A stretch of 44,689 bases of DNA. Source: an uncultured Alteromonadaceae bacterium. Lineage in GTDB: Bacteria; Pseudomonadota; Gammaproteobacteria; Enterobacterales; Alteromonadaceae. Shown here one piece after another: positions 17,101-25,752 of the stretch. The position numbers were made by a program, and so were the translations under genes. The notes beneath the pieces were generated by a model. That model was not told the origin of the DNA. It worked only from the letters and a program-made list of their open reading frames with translations, and ran no database searches. Positions within the stretch are counted from its first letter, which is position 1, and each line of letters opens with the position of its first letter. The stretch spans positions 1 through 44,689 of the forward strand of contig CALKGI010000015.1 in NCBI GenBank assembly GCA_938085045.1, read 5' to 3'.

Positions 17101-18165
17101 ATGAAGTATTTAACATTATCTTTACTTTTAGCATTACCAACTCCCAATGCCTTGGCAACTAACCTTTTACCTTCAGATGTTGACCAGCAGCAAATACCCG
17201 TGCTGAACAATGACATTCGAACCGTCGACAACAACGTTCAGTCGCTACACAGCTACACTCAATCGCAAAGTGGTAACACTCAATCGATAGTTGGTGCACC
17301 TGCAACACCTACTGCTTACCCAGGCCTGTATGGTTCGAGTTACAAACCCGTCGGTTTGCCTTACGCGATTACCTATAACAGCGTGTCGGGTGCCACTTAT
17401 TACGAACTCTATGAAAGTACTACCGACTCAAACTATAGTCAGGTCCAATCTGGCAGCCAGTTGTCGGCCAGTTTCACGCATTACGACTACGGCTATCGTT
17501 ATTACAAGTACAAAGCCTGTAATAGCGCGGGTTGTAGTAGTTTGAGTCCATGGCGCCGGGTTTACGTCTACACCGCGCCGAGCAACCCGAATAACTTAAG
17601 TGTTTCGCCATTAGATGTCAGCGCAGGCACCTCATACAATGTATCTTGGACCCCATCTGGTGGTGCGGTTGATGGCACTGTTTACTCAGTTTACCAAAGC
17701 TTAAATGGTGGTAGCGAATCACTGGTAGCAACCAGAACCCGCCAGCATTGGAGTGAGACCAGCTATTCTTTTGTGACCAGTCAGTCAACTGCGGGTAACT
17801 ACAACTACCGCGTTCAGGCTTGTAGCCCATCTGCCGGTTGCAGCGGTTCAGTGTCTGCTATTCAAACCGTAACGCCAGCGGCAAATACTGCACCTACGGC
17901 GATATCGCAGACTATAACCGTCAACAAATGCAAAACCACACAGTTTCCGTGGGGCCAATTTGCTGTAGATGCTGAGGGTGGACCACTAAAAATAGAAATT
18001 TTAGAAAAAGACGCTCGTCTTTTTGCATTTGTCATCGAAGATACTTTATGGACAATGCCTTTTTTCGGAAAATGTTTATTTGGCAATCATAAATTTACAT
18101 TCAGAGCAGTTGATAGTGAAGGATTAAAATCTTCAATAGCCACTGTAACGCTTAATCTCCAATAG
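17101..18165 (+). CDS. Secreted protein with tandem fibronectin type III-like domains
   Basis: The ATG at 17101 gives a signal peptide MKYLTLSLLLALPTPNALA; an in-frame start 12 codons upstream would bury it. Residues about 70-165 and 165-255 are two Fn3-like domains, each closing with a Cys-containing signature (YKYKACNSAGCSSLSPW and YRVQACSPSAGCSGSVS). A third, cadherin-like beta domain follows (about 262-354, APTAISQTITV and an F-R-A-V-D-S-E-G ending). The paired ACNSxGCS Fn3 type is common in the N-terminal part of large SpvB/RHS-type proteins of related bacteria, so this could be a truncated or stand-alone relative. No toxin or RHS repeat follows. Confidence 0.75.
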   Translation: MKYLTLSLLLALPTPNALATNLLPSDVDQQQIPVLNNDIRTVDNNVQSLHSYTQSQSGNTQSIVGAPATPTAYPGLYGSSYKPVGLPYAITYNSVSGATYYELYESTTDSNYSQVQSGSQLSASFTHYDYGYRYYKYKACNSAGCSSLSPWRRVYVYTAPSNPNNLSVSPLDVSAGTSYNVSWTPSGGAVDGTVYSVYQSLNGGSESLVATRTRQHWSETSYSFVTSQSTAGNYNYRVQACSPSAGCSGSVSAIQTVTPAANTAPTAISQTITVNKCKTTQFPWGQFAVDAEGGPLKIEILEKDARLFAFVIEDTLWTMPFFGKCLFGNHKFTFRAVDSEGLKSSIATVTLNLQ

Positions 18166-18174
18166 AAATCTAAA

Positions 18175-18193
18175 GGGGTCAGTTTCTGGCCCC
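18175..18193 (+). terminator. GC-rich hairpin after the Fn3 protein gene
   Basis: GGGGTCAG-TTT-CTGGCCCC forms an 8-bp stem with one G-U pair, 10 bp after the stop. No T-run follows. The GGGGTCAG core also appears inverted at about 16265-16275 (CTGACCCC), hinting at a dispersed repeat. Confidence 0.45.
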
Positions 18194-18423
18194 ATCCTCA
18201 CAATTTTGCAAGTTCATAGCACGCCTGAAAGTCTCAATTAAAATGCCATTTCATCTTCGTTAATATCCGTGGAGAAGACAACCATCAGTTTGTCTTTATT
18301 CTCCAATGATGATTCTGGCCTCAAGCGCAACGTAATTGGCGTTAACATGGAACGACAACGCAAACTCAAAAATCAGATTTAAGGTCACATCGTAAAAAAT
18401 ACCAAATTGGTTATCACTTTAAT

Positions 18424-18786
18424 ATGGACTTCCAGAAAAAAGACAATATGTTCAAATTAGTGCCACATGACGTCGGCATCTTAACAAAAATGATAGGAAT
18501 GACTTATCAGGGGATCAAGGCAGGAAAAGACGCATATAAAGGTTTTGTTGCCGAAGTATTTGTCTTGAATGAGGTTGTAAGTAGTATGGCATTTCCTGAA
18601 GAAGAAAATGAACTCTTTAGTTTCAAGCGGGCTGTTTCATTAACTAACTTTGTAGAAAAATACAAACCGCATAGCGCTTTTAAGTTTACCTTTAATAATG
18701 TTGAGAATAATCCCCAAAGAGTTGTACAGCACCTGCCAATTTATAAAATCAGAGCCATTTATGCTAAGTATTTTAAGGATGGATAA
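18424..18786 (+). CDS. Hypothetical protein
   Basis: A 120-residue ORF without signal peptide or membrane segment. It is mixed alpha/beta with a hydrophobic middle (GFVAEVFVLNEVVSSMAF) and a basic C-terminus (IYKIRAIYAKYFKDG). I recognise no domain. It sits alone between the Fn3 gene and a BIME; the upstream 258 bp show no convincing ribosome site or gene. Coding status is supported mainly by length and ordinary amino-acid composition. Confidence 0.45.
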   Translation: MDFQKKDNMFKLVPHDVGILTKMIGMTYQGIKAGKDAYKGFVAEVFVLNEVVSSMAFPEEENELFSFKRAVSLTNFVEKYKPHSAFKFTFNNVENNPQRVVQHLPIYKIRAIYAKYFKDG

Positions 18787-18847
18787 TCATAATGAAACAA
18801 AGCAAAGCAGCGGGAAACTCAACTGAATAGATGTCGAAATTTTAACC

Positions 18848-18906
18848 ATAGGCGAGGCTCCAGTCTCGCTAGAATCGATTAAAAGCGACACCCAAGTGTC
18901 GCCTAC
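18848..18906. repeat. REP pair (BIME-like), variant arms
   Basis: Two inverted hairpins: GCGAG...CTCGC (18852-18869), preceded by ATAG, and GCGACAC-CCAA-GTGTCGC (18885-18902), followed by CTAC, the inverse of GTAG. The two-hairpin layout with outer GTAG-type tetranucleotides matches REP pairs processed by RAYT transposases. Same architecture as 24951-25043 and 27243-27319 but different stem sequence. It lies between convergent genes. Confidence 0.7.
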
Positions 18907-18930
18907 GACAATAACATCAGCCTTAACTGC

Positions 18931-19803
18931 CTAACTTTCAGCCGTAACCTGAGCCAACTCATCAAAGTCACTTGCCTCGTGCCGTTCAGGCAATTGTTCA
19001 TGAGCTTCACCCCAAGTTTTATTGACCATTGCGCCACGTTGTACCGCTGTTCGTTCACTCACTTGTTGCGCCCAACGGTTAAGGTGTTTATAGCTAGATG
19101 CATCGAGAAATTCAGTGGCGCCATCATATAGTTTGCCAAGCACTAGCGCGCCATACCACGCCCAAATGGCGATGTCGGCAATACTGTATTGCGGCCCACT
19201 GAAATATTCGTTGTTGGCCAAATGACGGTCGAGCACATCCATTTGGCGTTTGGTTTCCATGGTAAAACGGTCAATGGCATATTCAATTTTTGTTGGCGCA
19301 TAAGCGTAAAAATGGCCAAAACCACCACCTAAATAAGGCGCACTACCCATTTGCCAAAACAACCATGACATACACTCTGCCCGTAACGCGGGTTCTTCGG
19401 GGATAAGCGCCGAGAATTTTTCAGCCAAATATAACAGAATCGCGCCTGACTCAAATACTCTAACAGGCTCGCCTGTGCTGCGGTCCATCAATGCCGGAAT
19501 TTTCGAATTAGGGTTAATATCAACAAAACCACTGCCAAACTGGTCACCATCGCCAATTTTTATTAAATGGGCATCATATTCTGCCCCTTCAAACCCTAAC
19601 GCCAACAACTCTTCGAGCATAACGGTCACTTTAACGCCGTTTGGTGTGCCCATTGAATAAAGTTGCAACGGATGACGCCCCACAGGCAACTCTTTTTGCG
19701 CGGTAGCGCCAGCAATTGGTCTGTTAATCCCAGCCCAAGCACCGCCACTTTCACTCTCCCACTTCCAAACTTTTGGAGGCGTATATAAAGATTGATTATC
19801 CAT
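18931..19803 (-). CDS. yghU: YghU-type glutathione S-transferase (disulfide-bond oxidoreductase)
   Basis: A 290-residue nu-class GST. The long N-terminal extension with TPPKVWKWE is typical of YghU. The thioredoxin-like domain has the LQLYSMGTPNGVKVTVMLEE segment, where Thr/Asn replace a catalytic Tyr/Cys and bind two glutathiones in YghU, and NPNSKIPAL with ESGAILLYLAEKF for glutathione binding. The helical C-domain has YSIADIAIWAWYG. Known relatives reduce disulfides and peroxides at the expense of GSH. It is 59 bp downstream of the Old Yellow Enzyme gene on the same strand and is probably part of the TetR-controlled electrophile-response operon. Confidence 0.92.
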   Translation of the reverse strand: MDNQSLYTPPKVWKWESESGGAWAGINRPIAGATAQKELPVGRHPLQLYSMGTPNGVKVTVMLEELLALGFEGAEYDAHLIKIGDGDQFGSGFVDINPNSKIPALMDRSTGEPVRVFESGAILLYLAEKFSALIPEEPALRAECMSWLFWQMGSAPYLGGGFGHFYAYAPTKIEYAIDRFTMETKRQMDVLDRHLANNEYFSGPQYSIADIAIWAWYGALVLGKLYDGATEFLDASSYKHLNRWAQQVSERTAVQRGAMVNKTWGEAHEQLPERHEASDFDELAQVTAES

Positions 19804-19861
19804 GATTATGTTACCTGTTTAAGTTGTTAAATTGGTTCGCCAGTTATTCGTAACGATAAAT

Positions 19862-20905
19862 CTATACCAAACTCGCTAGCATTTCTTCTGAATAATCGAC
19901 CAAGTCAGCACCTGATTTTACTTTGCTGACATAATCAGGGTTAGCAATAAAAGGTCGGCCTATGGCAATCAAATCGAATTTGTCTTGTGCAATCGCCGTG
20001 CTGGCATTCTGCGCCGAGTAACCCCCATTACCGACTAGCGTTTTACTGTAGTTGGCGCGTACATAGTCCGACACACGGCCGCCCAAATAGTCAAACTCCA
20101 TGCTGTCATCAAAAATACCGATGTGTACGTAAGCCAAGTTTCGTCGCTCTAACTCGGCAAAATAATGGTCGAACACTCCACGGTCGCGGTTGTCTGGCGC
20201 GATATTAAAATAAGCACCCGGGCTCACTCGCAGTGCGGTCCGTTCTTGTCCAATTCTTGCAATTACAGCATCGACAACGGCCAATGGAAAACGAACCATA
20301 TTCTCTGGGCTGCCGCCATATTCGTCAGTTCTTTGGTTACTATCATGATGCAAAAACTGGTCGATTAAATAGCCATTGGCACCGTGCAGTTCTACACCGT
20401 CAAAACCTGCCAATATCGCATTTTCGGCAGCTATAGCGAAATCATTAACCAGCCCTTCAATATCTTCATGACTTGCCGCTTTTGGCACTTGATAAGTCAA
20501 TTCGCGCATTCTTGGTACACTGCCCTCAACCCCTACTGCCGATGGTGCCAATACATCACCACCTCCATAAAAGTGAGGATGAGCAACCCTGCCGGTATGC
20601 CATAACTGGGCAAATATTTTGCCGCCATTGTCGTGAACAGCCTGAGTCACTTTGCGCCAACCTTCGATTTGCGCCAATGAAAAAAGTCCCGGTACATTCG
20701 GGTAACCTTGTGCATCGGGTCGAATAATTGTCGCCTCGCTAATGATCAAACCCGCTTGGGCACGACGACCATAGTATTCAGCCATCGCCTGAGTTGGCAC
20801 CAAATCATCATCTGCCATGCAGCGAGTTAACGGGGCCATTAATACTCGGTTGGTCAAATTAAGTTTATCGTTAAGCGCAAAAGATTGAAAAAGGTTATCG
20901 GTCAT
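19862..20905 (-). CDS. nemA: Alkene reductase, Old Yellow Enzyme family (NemA-like)
   Basis: A 347-residue FMN enzyme of the OYE family. Visible hallmarks are NRVLMAPLTR near the N-terminus, FAQLWHTGRVAHP, the active-site segment DGVELHGANGYLIDQFL with the following NQRTDEYGGS, and the C-terminal IAIGRPFIANPD phosphate-binding loop. Such enzymes use NAD(P)H to reduce activated alkenes, N-ethylmaleimide, nitro compounds and quinones. It is transcribed divergently from a TetR regulator across three operator palindromes, as in nemRA-type loci. Confidence 0.95.
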   Translation of the reverse strand: MTDNLFQSFALNDKLNLTNRVLMAPLTRCMADDDLVPTQAMAEYYGRRAQAGLIISEATIIRPDAQGYPNVPGLFSLAQIEGWRKVTQAVHDNGGKIFAQLWHTGRVAHPHFYGGGDVLAPSAVGVEGSVPRMRELTYQVPKAASHEDIEGLVNDFAIAAENAILAGFDGVELHGANGYLIDQFLHHDSNQRTDEYGGSPENMVRFPLAVVDAVIARIGQERTALRVSPGAYFNIAPDNRDRGVFDHYFAELERRNLAYVHIGIFDDSMEFDYLGGRVSDYVRANYSKTLVGNGGYSAQNASTAIAQDKFDLIAIGRPFIANPDYVSKVKSGADLVDYSEEMLASLV

Positions 20906-20920
20906 TGGGGTGCTTCCTAT

Positions 20921-20989
20921 CTTGAATGTTCATTCAAGATACACCTACTTGAACGAGCGTTCAAGTATTATTTTGAATGAACGTTCAAA
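20921..20989. promoter_or_regulatory. Three tandem 18-bp palindromic operators between nemA and its TetR regulator
   Basis: CTTGAATGTTCATTCAAG (20921-20938), CTTGAACGAGCGTTCAAG (20948-20965) and TTTGAATGAACGTTCAAA (20972-20989) share the half-site TTGAAYG. Their centres are 27 and 24 bp apart. They fill most of the 131-bp divergent intergenic region and are almost certainly the binding sites of the adjacent TetR-family protein, repressing both directions. Cooperative binding is inferred from the spacing. Confidence 0.85.
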
Positions 20990-21036
20990 TAAGGTTATAA
21001 TCAGCGCCAAGTAACCCCGAAAAAGACAGTGTTATT

Positions 21037-21630
21037 ATGCGAAGTGCCGAGTTTGATTGCGAAAAAGTATTAAGAGCTGCCATGACAGCCTTTATGGACA
21101 AAGGTTATGGCAAAACCAGTATGCAAGATTTAAAAAAAGCAACTGGATTGCACCCGGGGTCAATCTATTGTGCATTTGAGAGTAAACGGGGTTTGCTGTT
21201 GGCCGCATTGGAGCAATATAAAAAAGACCGCAACGCCGAGTTCAACGATTCTTTCCCGGGTAAAGCGGCTGTTTTAACTGAGCTGAAAGACTATTTAGAC
21301 AATATCGTGCAAGAATGCCTGAGTTGCGATGCCTCAAAAGCGTGCTTGTTAATTAAAGCATTAAACGAATTGGCAGAGCAAGATGATGAAGTACAACAGA
21401 TTATCACCAGCAATTTGGCGCTCTGGCAACAATCAATAACCGATTTATTTGAACAGGCCAAAGTCAAAGGCGAGTTAAACGCACAAAGTGACAGTGAACA
21501 CCTTGCCCGTTATTTTGTAATGGGCGTGTATGGCCTTCGCACCATAGCCCAAACCCACCCTCAAGCAAACGTTTTACAACAACTGGCAGACCAGCTTTAT
21601 CATGATGTTTGTGTTCAAGGTAAACATTAA
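21037..21630 (+). CDS. TetR-family repressor (NemR/AcuR-like)
   Basis: A 197-residue TetR-type regulator. Residues about 9-55 form the N-terminal HTH (RAAMTAFMDKGYGKTSMQDL, TGLHPGSIYCAFESKRGLL). The ligand domain contains SCDASKACLLIKALNELA; the Cys before L-L aligns with cysteines that sense electrophiles or hypochlorite in NemR-like repressors. It is transcribed away from the OYE gene across three palindromes. Derepression by reactive electrophiles is inferred from family and neighbour, not shown. Confidence 0.9.
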   Translation: MRSAEFDCEKVLRAAMTAFMDKGYGKTSMQDLKKATGLHPGSIYCAFESKRGLLLAALEQYKKDRNAEFNDSFPGKAAVLTELKDYLDNIVQECLSCDASKACLLIKALNELAEQDDEVQQIITSNLALWQQSITDLFEQAKVKGELNAQSDSEHLARYFVMGVYGLRTIAQTHPQANVLQQLADQLYHDVCVQGKH

Positions 21631-21776
21631 TAGACTTCAAACCATTTTGTAGTCGATAAGTTCGCGCATAGAACACACGCCTTTATCCCTTTATTTGTGC
21701 AATTTGACTCAATTGAATTGTAACAACACAGCGCTCATATATTATCCGCAGGTGTTAACAAATTGAGGAAGTTAGT

Positions 21777-23246
21777 ATGAAGATAAATTCAGGATTAATG
21801 TTGTTGTGCACCAGCCTGATGGTTCACTCAATAGTGGCAACTGCGCAAAACCAAACAGCTAATAACAACACCACTCAAGATAAAGCGGATGCAATAATAA
21901 ATAAGGTGGTCGCTGCCTACGGTGGCGACAAACTGCTGTCATTAAAGGGTTTTAAGCTAATCGACAAACGCAAAGCGTTTCGCCACGGCCAAAATCATAG
22001 CCCAAATGAAACCGATATATTTCACCGCCACGCCAGTGTCACGGTGGATTTAGTTAAACAACGCAAAGACTATCGTTTAATACGTGGTACTCAAACATCA
22101 GGGCAAATTTTCGACGGTAAACATGGTTATTCTATCGACCCTACCGCACAAACACTGTCAAAAAGTACCAAAATGACCTTTGCTACTGCCGACAACAAAC
22201 GTCTGCTCCATCTCGATACGGCGTTGGTGCTGATGTTAAAAGATGCCCACAAAAGTGCCGAATATATTGGTGAGCAAGCGATTCGTGGTCTTGTGCATGA
22301 TGTGCTCAAGTTCCAACCTGCACAATCGCCCGAGCTAACACTTTTTATCAATCAGCAAACAGGCCAAATAGCACAAATGCAAAGGCCTTATCGAAAGAAC
22401 ACCTATTACAACACCCATTTCTCAGAATTTACACAAAACCAAGGCATCACTTACGCAGCTTCGACCTACCAAACGAAGGGAGGTAAATCTCTAAATATTA
22501 CAATCACTCGAAAGTTAGAGATTAGCCCCGACTTTACGCAGGCATTCAAACTCCCCAAGGGTTATTCAACCCCCAAACAAGGCATTGATTTTTCAACCAT
22601 GAAGGCAACAAAGCTCACCGATAACGTCTATCAGGCCGGCCGATATGGTGGGTTTTCTGTCTTCTATGACGCGGGTGAATATTTTATTGCAGCGGGTGGT
22701 TATTACGAATTGACCAAACGCTTCGAAAAGGTCAAAGAACTTAGCAAACTAGATAAACCGCTTAAGTATCTGGTGGTTAGCCACCATCACGACGACCATT
22801 TAAGCGGCATGAAAGAAGCAGCAGATTTAGGCGTGAACTTCATCACTGTTAAAGACAATATCGACAGTATTCGCGAATCGGCAAAAGTAGCATTGGCTGA
22901 TGATCGTTTTACCCTTGTTGACAATCAAGGCGAGTTTGCAAATGGCGAGGTGAAGGTACTCGACTTTGAAAATGAACATGCCAAGCACAACCTGATGACC
23001 TATTTTTCGTCAGCAAAAATACTCTTTACCGCCGACATGTACTTTTCACGCGATGTTTTAGGCGTGCCTAGAGGTGAACAAACACACAAAGACTTGAAGC
23101 AAAAATTAAAACAAGCAGGCTTTGATGTCGCACAATTTGCTGCGGCCCATAGCAGCAAGTTGCTAACTATGGACAACCTTGATGAGAGCATTGCAAACAC
23201 AGTGCCTGTGGCATGTCCTGCGCATTGGGAGATATGTGTGAAATGA
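21777..23246 (+). CDS. Secreted metallo-beta-lactamase-fold hydrolase
   Basis: A 489-residue exported protein: signal peptide to about residue 23, an N-terminal outer-membrane-lipoprotein-carrier-like beta region (about 35-255), and a C-terminal metallo-beta-lactamase fold (about 270-470). The zinc motif is H-H-H-D-D-H in VVSHHHDDHLSG, followed by a possible ligand His in FENEHAKHNL and an Asp in LFTADMYF. Family members hydrolyse many substrates, such as lactones, sulfates and thioesters; the substrate here is unknown. GAGGAAGT precedes the ATG. It follows the TetR gene by 146 bp but has its own promoter space. Confidence 0.87.
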   Translation: MKINSGLMLLCTSLMVHSIVATAQNQTANNNTTQDKADAIINKVVAAYGGDKLLSLKGFKLIDKRKAFRHGQNHSPNETDIFHRHASVTVDLVKQRKDYRLIRGTQTSGQIFDGKHGYSIDPTAQTLSKSTKMTFATADNKRLLHLDTALVLMLKDAHKSAEYIGEQAIRGLVHDVLKFQPAQSPELTLFINQQTGQIAQMQRPYRKNTYYNTHFSEFTQNQGITYAASTYQTKGGKSLNITITRKLEISPDFTQAFKLPKGYSTPKQGIDFSTMKATKLTDNVYQAGRYGGFSVFYDAGEYFIAAGGYYELTKRFEKVKELSKLDKPLKYLVVSHHHDDHLSGMKEAADLGVNFITVKDNIDSIRESAKVALADDRFTLVDNQGEFANGEVKVLDFENEHAKHNLMTYFSSAKILFTADMYFSRDVLGVPRGEQTHKDLKQKLKQAGFDVAQFAAAHSSKLLTMDNLDESIANTVPVACPAHWEICVK

Positions 23247-23269
23247 GTCGTTAGACGAGGGTTAAGTAT

Positions 23270-23288
23270 TTTGGGCGCTTAACGCCCA
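23270..23288. terminator. Hairpin between convergent genes
   Basis: TTGGGCG-CTTAA-CGCCCAA is a perfect 7-bp stem lying 24 bp after the metallo-beta-lactamase-fold gene and 6 bp after the stop of the convergent ATPase gene. It has no T-tract on either strand, so it may serve both genes as a weak bidirectional terminator. Confidence 0.5.
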
Positions 23289-23293
23289 AGAAT

Positions 23294-24844
23294 TCACCCA
23301 ACAGGCAATTGATGTAGTAGATAGTCACCGATATTGCGAGTACTCTGATCAAACTCGACACCCAGCAACACTATCGCTTTATCACTTCTTAGATATTTTT
23401 GTGCGTATTTCTTGTCTTGAATTTGCTGCAATGCAGCTTCTTTTGTGCCGTTTAGCTTAAATTCGACGATATAGATGGTATCAGCTGTTTGCATCACACA
23501 ATCTATGCGGCCTTCATTAGTGCTCACCTCAGCTTCAACGCTTAAACCAACCATGGTAATAATGGCGTAGAACAAAGATTGGTAATATTTTTCTCTGTCA
23601 ACGGCCAGTTCGTACGGAATATTGGCGAAGAAAGTTTTCAGCGTTTTAAAGAAATCATCCAAATTTCCGGCGTTTAGGTGATCAACCAAATCATAAATAT
23701 AAACATCCCCAACCCCTCTCTCTAAACCGCTATAGCGAGTTGCGACTGAATCAAAGAACGACCTTTTCACCTCGTAATTGGGAAAATCTAAAGTATAACG
23801 AGAATTTCGATAACCTTTAATGGTGAGATAACCCGTTTGCACAAACAAAGACAAAACATCCATATCTTCCGGTTCTGTGCTGGTAAAGGCACTTTCTGTC
23901 ACTTCCATTTGCGCCATAGTGCTTAAATCATATTGCTTGTCTTGCAACAAATCTAACAAGAACGTTGGGGTCGCGGTGCTATACCAATAGTTTTTGAATT
24001 CTTCAAATTCAAACAGCGACAGCAATGAAAACGGATTATATACACCCACAGCACGAGGATGAAATTGATACCCATTATACCAACGCTTGATTTCACTGAG
24101 CAGCTGCGGTTTAGTTATGCCTTCTTCTGCTGCAAGCTGTGTTATCGAGAAATCAAAATAGTGTTCCAACTCTTGCTCGGTGACTCCGCAAAGCGTGGCA
24201 TACCGCTTGTGCACAGTAAGGTCTGTTAAACTATTCATGCCTGAAAAAATTGATACCTTGGCAAATTTTGACACACCCGTGATAAAGACAAATCGAATAT
24301 ATTCATCCATCGATTTAATCGCCCCATAAAAAGCCCCCATCACCTGTTTAATTTCACTCAGTACCGATTCATTTTTAAGATTATTTAAAATGGGCTTGTC
24401 ATATTCATCAATTAATATCACCACCTTTTTACCTGTTTTCTCATATAGCTTGCCCAACAACTCATCAAACCGTTGATTGTATGTTTCTTCTATGAGTTCA
24501 ATGTTATAGCGCCTGGCCATACGATTAATGGTATTGGAAATATAACTACGCAGGTTATGCGCAGTATTAAATTCATCTTTTGCAAATTCGAGTTTCATCA
24601 CCGGATAAGTAACAAAGTCATAATCAGTATCGGCAATAGCCAACCCTTTAAACAATTCTTTTCGACCACAAAACAATGCATCAAGAGTGGAAATTAAAAG
24701 AGATTTACCAAAACGGCGAGGTCTTGAGAGAAAGTAAACTTTGCCGGAGTAAACCAGATCATGAATCAAAGCGGTTTTATCCACGTACAGCAATTTGTTT
24801 TCAATAATCTCTGAAAATGTTTGTATTCCAAGCGGGTATCTCAT
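23294..24844 (-). CDS. AAA-ATPase-like / PD-(D/E)XK nuclease-family protein (DUF1703 type)
   Basis: About 516 residues from the ATG at 24844; a TTG two codons earlier is less likely. The N-terminal AAA-ATPase-like domain (PF09820 type) opens with Y-P-L-G-I-Q-T-F, carries the P-loop SRPRRFGKSLLIS near residue 43 and a Walker B VVILIDEYDKPI near residue 140. The C-terminal PD-(D/E)XK-like domain has EVSTNEGRIDCVMQ and then YIVEFKLNG, giving the D...E-x-K catalytic set, and ends DKKYAQKYL. The family is common and often multi-copy in Bacteroidetes and some marine bacteria. A mobile or defence role is suspected but unproven. A BIME lies just upstream. Confidence 0.9.
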   Translation of the reverse strand: MRYPLGIQTFSEIIENKLLYVDKTALIHDLVYSGKVYFLSRPRRFGKSLLISTLDALFCGRKELFKGLAIADTDYDFVTYPVMKLEFAKDEFNTAHNLRSYISNTINRMARRYNIELIEETYNQRFDELLGKLYEKTGKKVVILIDEYDKPILNNLKNESVLSEIKQVMGAFYGAIKSMDEYIRFVFITGVSKFAKVSIFSGMNSLTDLTVHKRYATLCGVTEQELEHYFDFSITQLAAEEGITKPQLLSEIKRWYNGYQFHPRAVGVYNPFSLLSLFEFEEFKNYWYSTATPTFLLDLLQDKQYDLSTMAQMEVTESAFTSTEPEDMDVLSLFVQTGYLTIKGYRNSRYTLDFPNYEVKRSFFDSVATRYSGLERGVGDVYIYDLVDHLNAGNLDDFFKTLKTFFANIPYELAVDREKYYQSLFYAIITMVGLSVEAEVSTNEGRIDCVMQTADTIYIVEFKLNGTKEAALQQIQDKKYAQKYLRSDKAIVLLGVEFDQSTRNIGDYLLHQLPVG

Positions 24845-24950
24845 GATCAATCCAATTGCAATTTAAATCGTGGTATCAGTAATAATTGCCAGTATAACGG
24901 ATATAGAAATCGGTCACTACACTACGGCTGATTTAATCGATATGACAATC

Positions 24951-25043
24951 GTAGGGGCAATCCCCCGTGATTGCCCGTGTATGGCTTTATCCTATGATTT
25001 AACAGGCTATCCAATCAAGGGCAGACACAGGGGTCTTCCCTAC
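24951..25043. repeat. REP pair (BIME-like) upstream of the AAA-ATPase gene
   Basis: GTAG, then hairpin GGGCAATC / GATTGCCC (24955-24976), a 42-bp spacer, then hairpin GGGCAGAC / GTCTTCCC (25019-25040) ending in CTAC (25040-25043). The outer GTAG/CTAC and six-base G/C loops match the copy at 27243-27319. It ends 11 bp from the stop of the isochorismatase gene. Confidence 0.75.
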
Positions 25044-25053
25044 ATAGCCCTTT

Positions 25054-25629
25054 TTAGATTAAATCTCCAACCATCTGCATGGCGTCCCCTACCCTTAAAA
25101 TCGCCGAACAGCTCGCTAACTGACAAAACTCATCATTAAGACTCGCCAAATGAACCGCGTGTATTTGTTCAGCTGTGTAGTGAATGCCATCAAGTTCGCG
25201 CTCGAAAGTTGCAGTAGCGTCTGACACCAGCGTGACCTCAAAGCCCAAATTCGCCGCCATTCGCACTGACGTAGAAATACAATGATCGGTAGTTAACCCC
25301 ACAACAACCAGCTTTTCGATTTTATTCGTACGCAGGTATTGCTCTAGCTCAGTGCCAATAAAGGCGCTGTTAACCAGCTTTTTGAATACCGGTTCACCGG
25401 GCAACGGTTGTCCTTCTTTTGTGGCCTCATGGCCCACTTTGTCAGTGTGAAACCTTGACGTAGTAACATTAGCACTATGATGAACATGAATAACAGTGCG
25501 CTTTTTAGCACGCCAAAATTCTAGTAAATTTGCAATGTTCGTTTCAAAACCTGGGTTATTCCTTTGCCCCCAAGCCGGGTCGTCGAAAGCTTTTTGTACG
25601 TCGATCACTAAAAGTGCGGCATTTTGCAT
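25054..25629 (-). CDS. Isochorismatase-family cysteine hydrolase
   Basis: The ATG at 25629 (AGGA eight bases upstream) starts MQNAALLVIDVQKAF, the canonical family start with the catalytic Asp in VIDVQ. A longer in-frame reading from 25731 overlaps the divergent regulator and its operator and is rejected. In this 191-residue protein, catalytic Lys lies in GEPVFKKLVNSAF and catalytic Cys in VGLTTDHCISTS. Homologues hydrolyse amides or isochorismate-like compounds (nicotinamidase, N-carbamoyl compounds); the substrate is not evident. It is divergent from a GlxA-type regulator that probably controls it. Confidence 0.92.
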   Translation of the reverse strand: MQNAALLVIDVQKAFDDPAWGQRNNPGFETNIANLLEFWRAKKRTVIHVHHSANVTTSRFHTDKVGHEATKEGQPLPGEPVFKKLVNSAFIGTELEQYLRTNKIEKLVVVGLTTDHCISTSVRMAANLGFEVTLVSDATATFERELDGIHYTAEQIHAVHLASLNDEFCQLASCSAILRVGDAMQMVGDLI

Positions 25630-25687
25630 CGTTTTATCCTGCTCAATTGTTTGTAAATAGAAGAGGCAAAGTTTACTATTAACGCGG

Positions 25688-25724
25688 TTGGCATAAATGA
25701 CATTAATGTGATGATTTATGCCAA
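25688..25724. promoter_or_regulatory. Large inverted repeat between isochorismatase and GlxA-type regulator genes
   Basis: Arms TTGGCATAAAT (25688-25698) and ATTTATGCCAA (25714-25724) are perfect inverses around a centre containing ACATTAATGT, itself a 10-bp palindrome. Its location between two divergent genes, 28 bp before the regulator's ATG, suggests the operator of that AraC-type regulator. Confidence 0.75.
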
Positions 25725-25752
25725 AACTCATTCAATAAGCCCAAGGAGCATA

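Noticed and set aside
24870..25139. 89-codon ORF over the BIME
   Set aside because: It is created by the palindromic repeat and by the antisense of the isochorismatase gene end.
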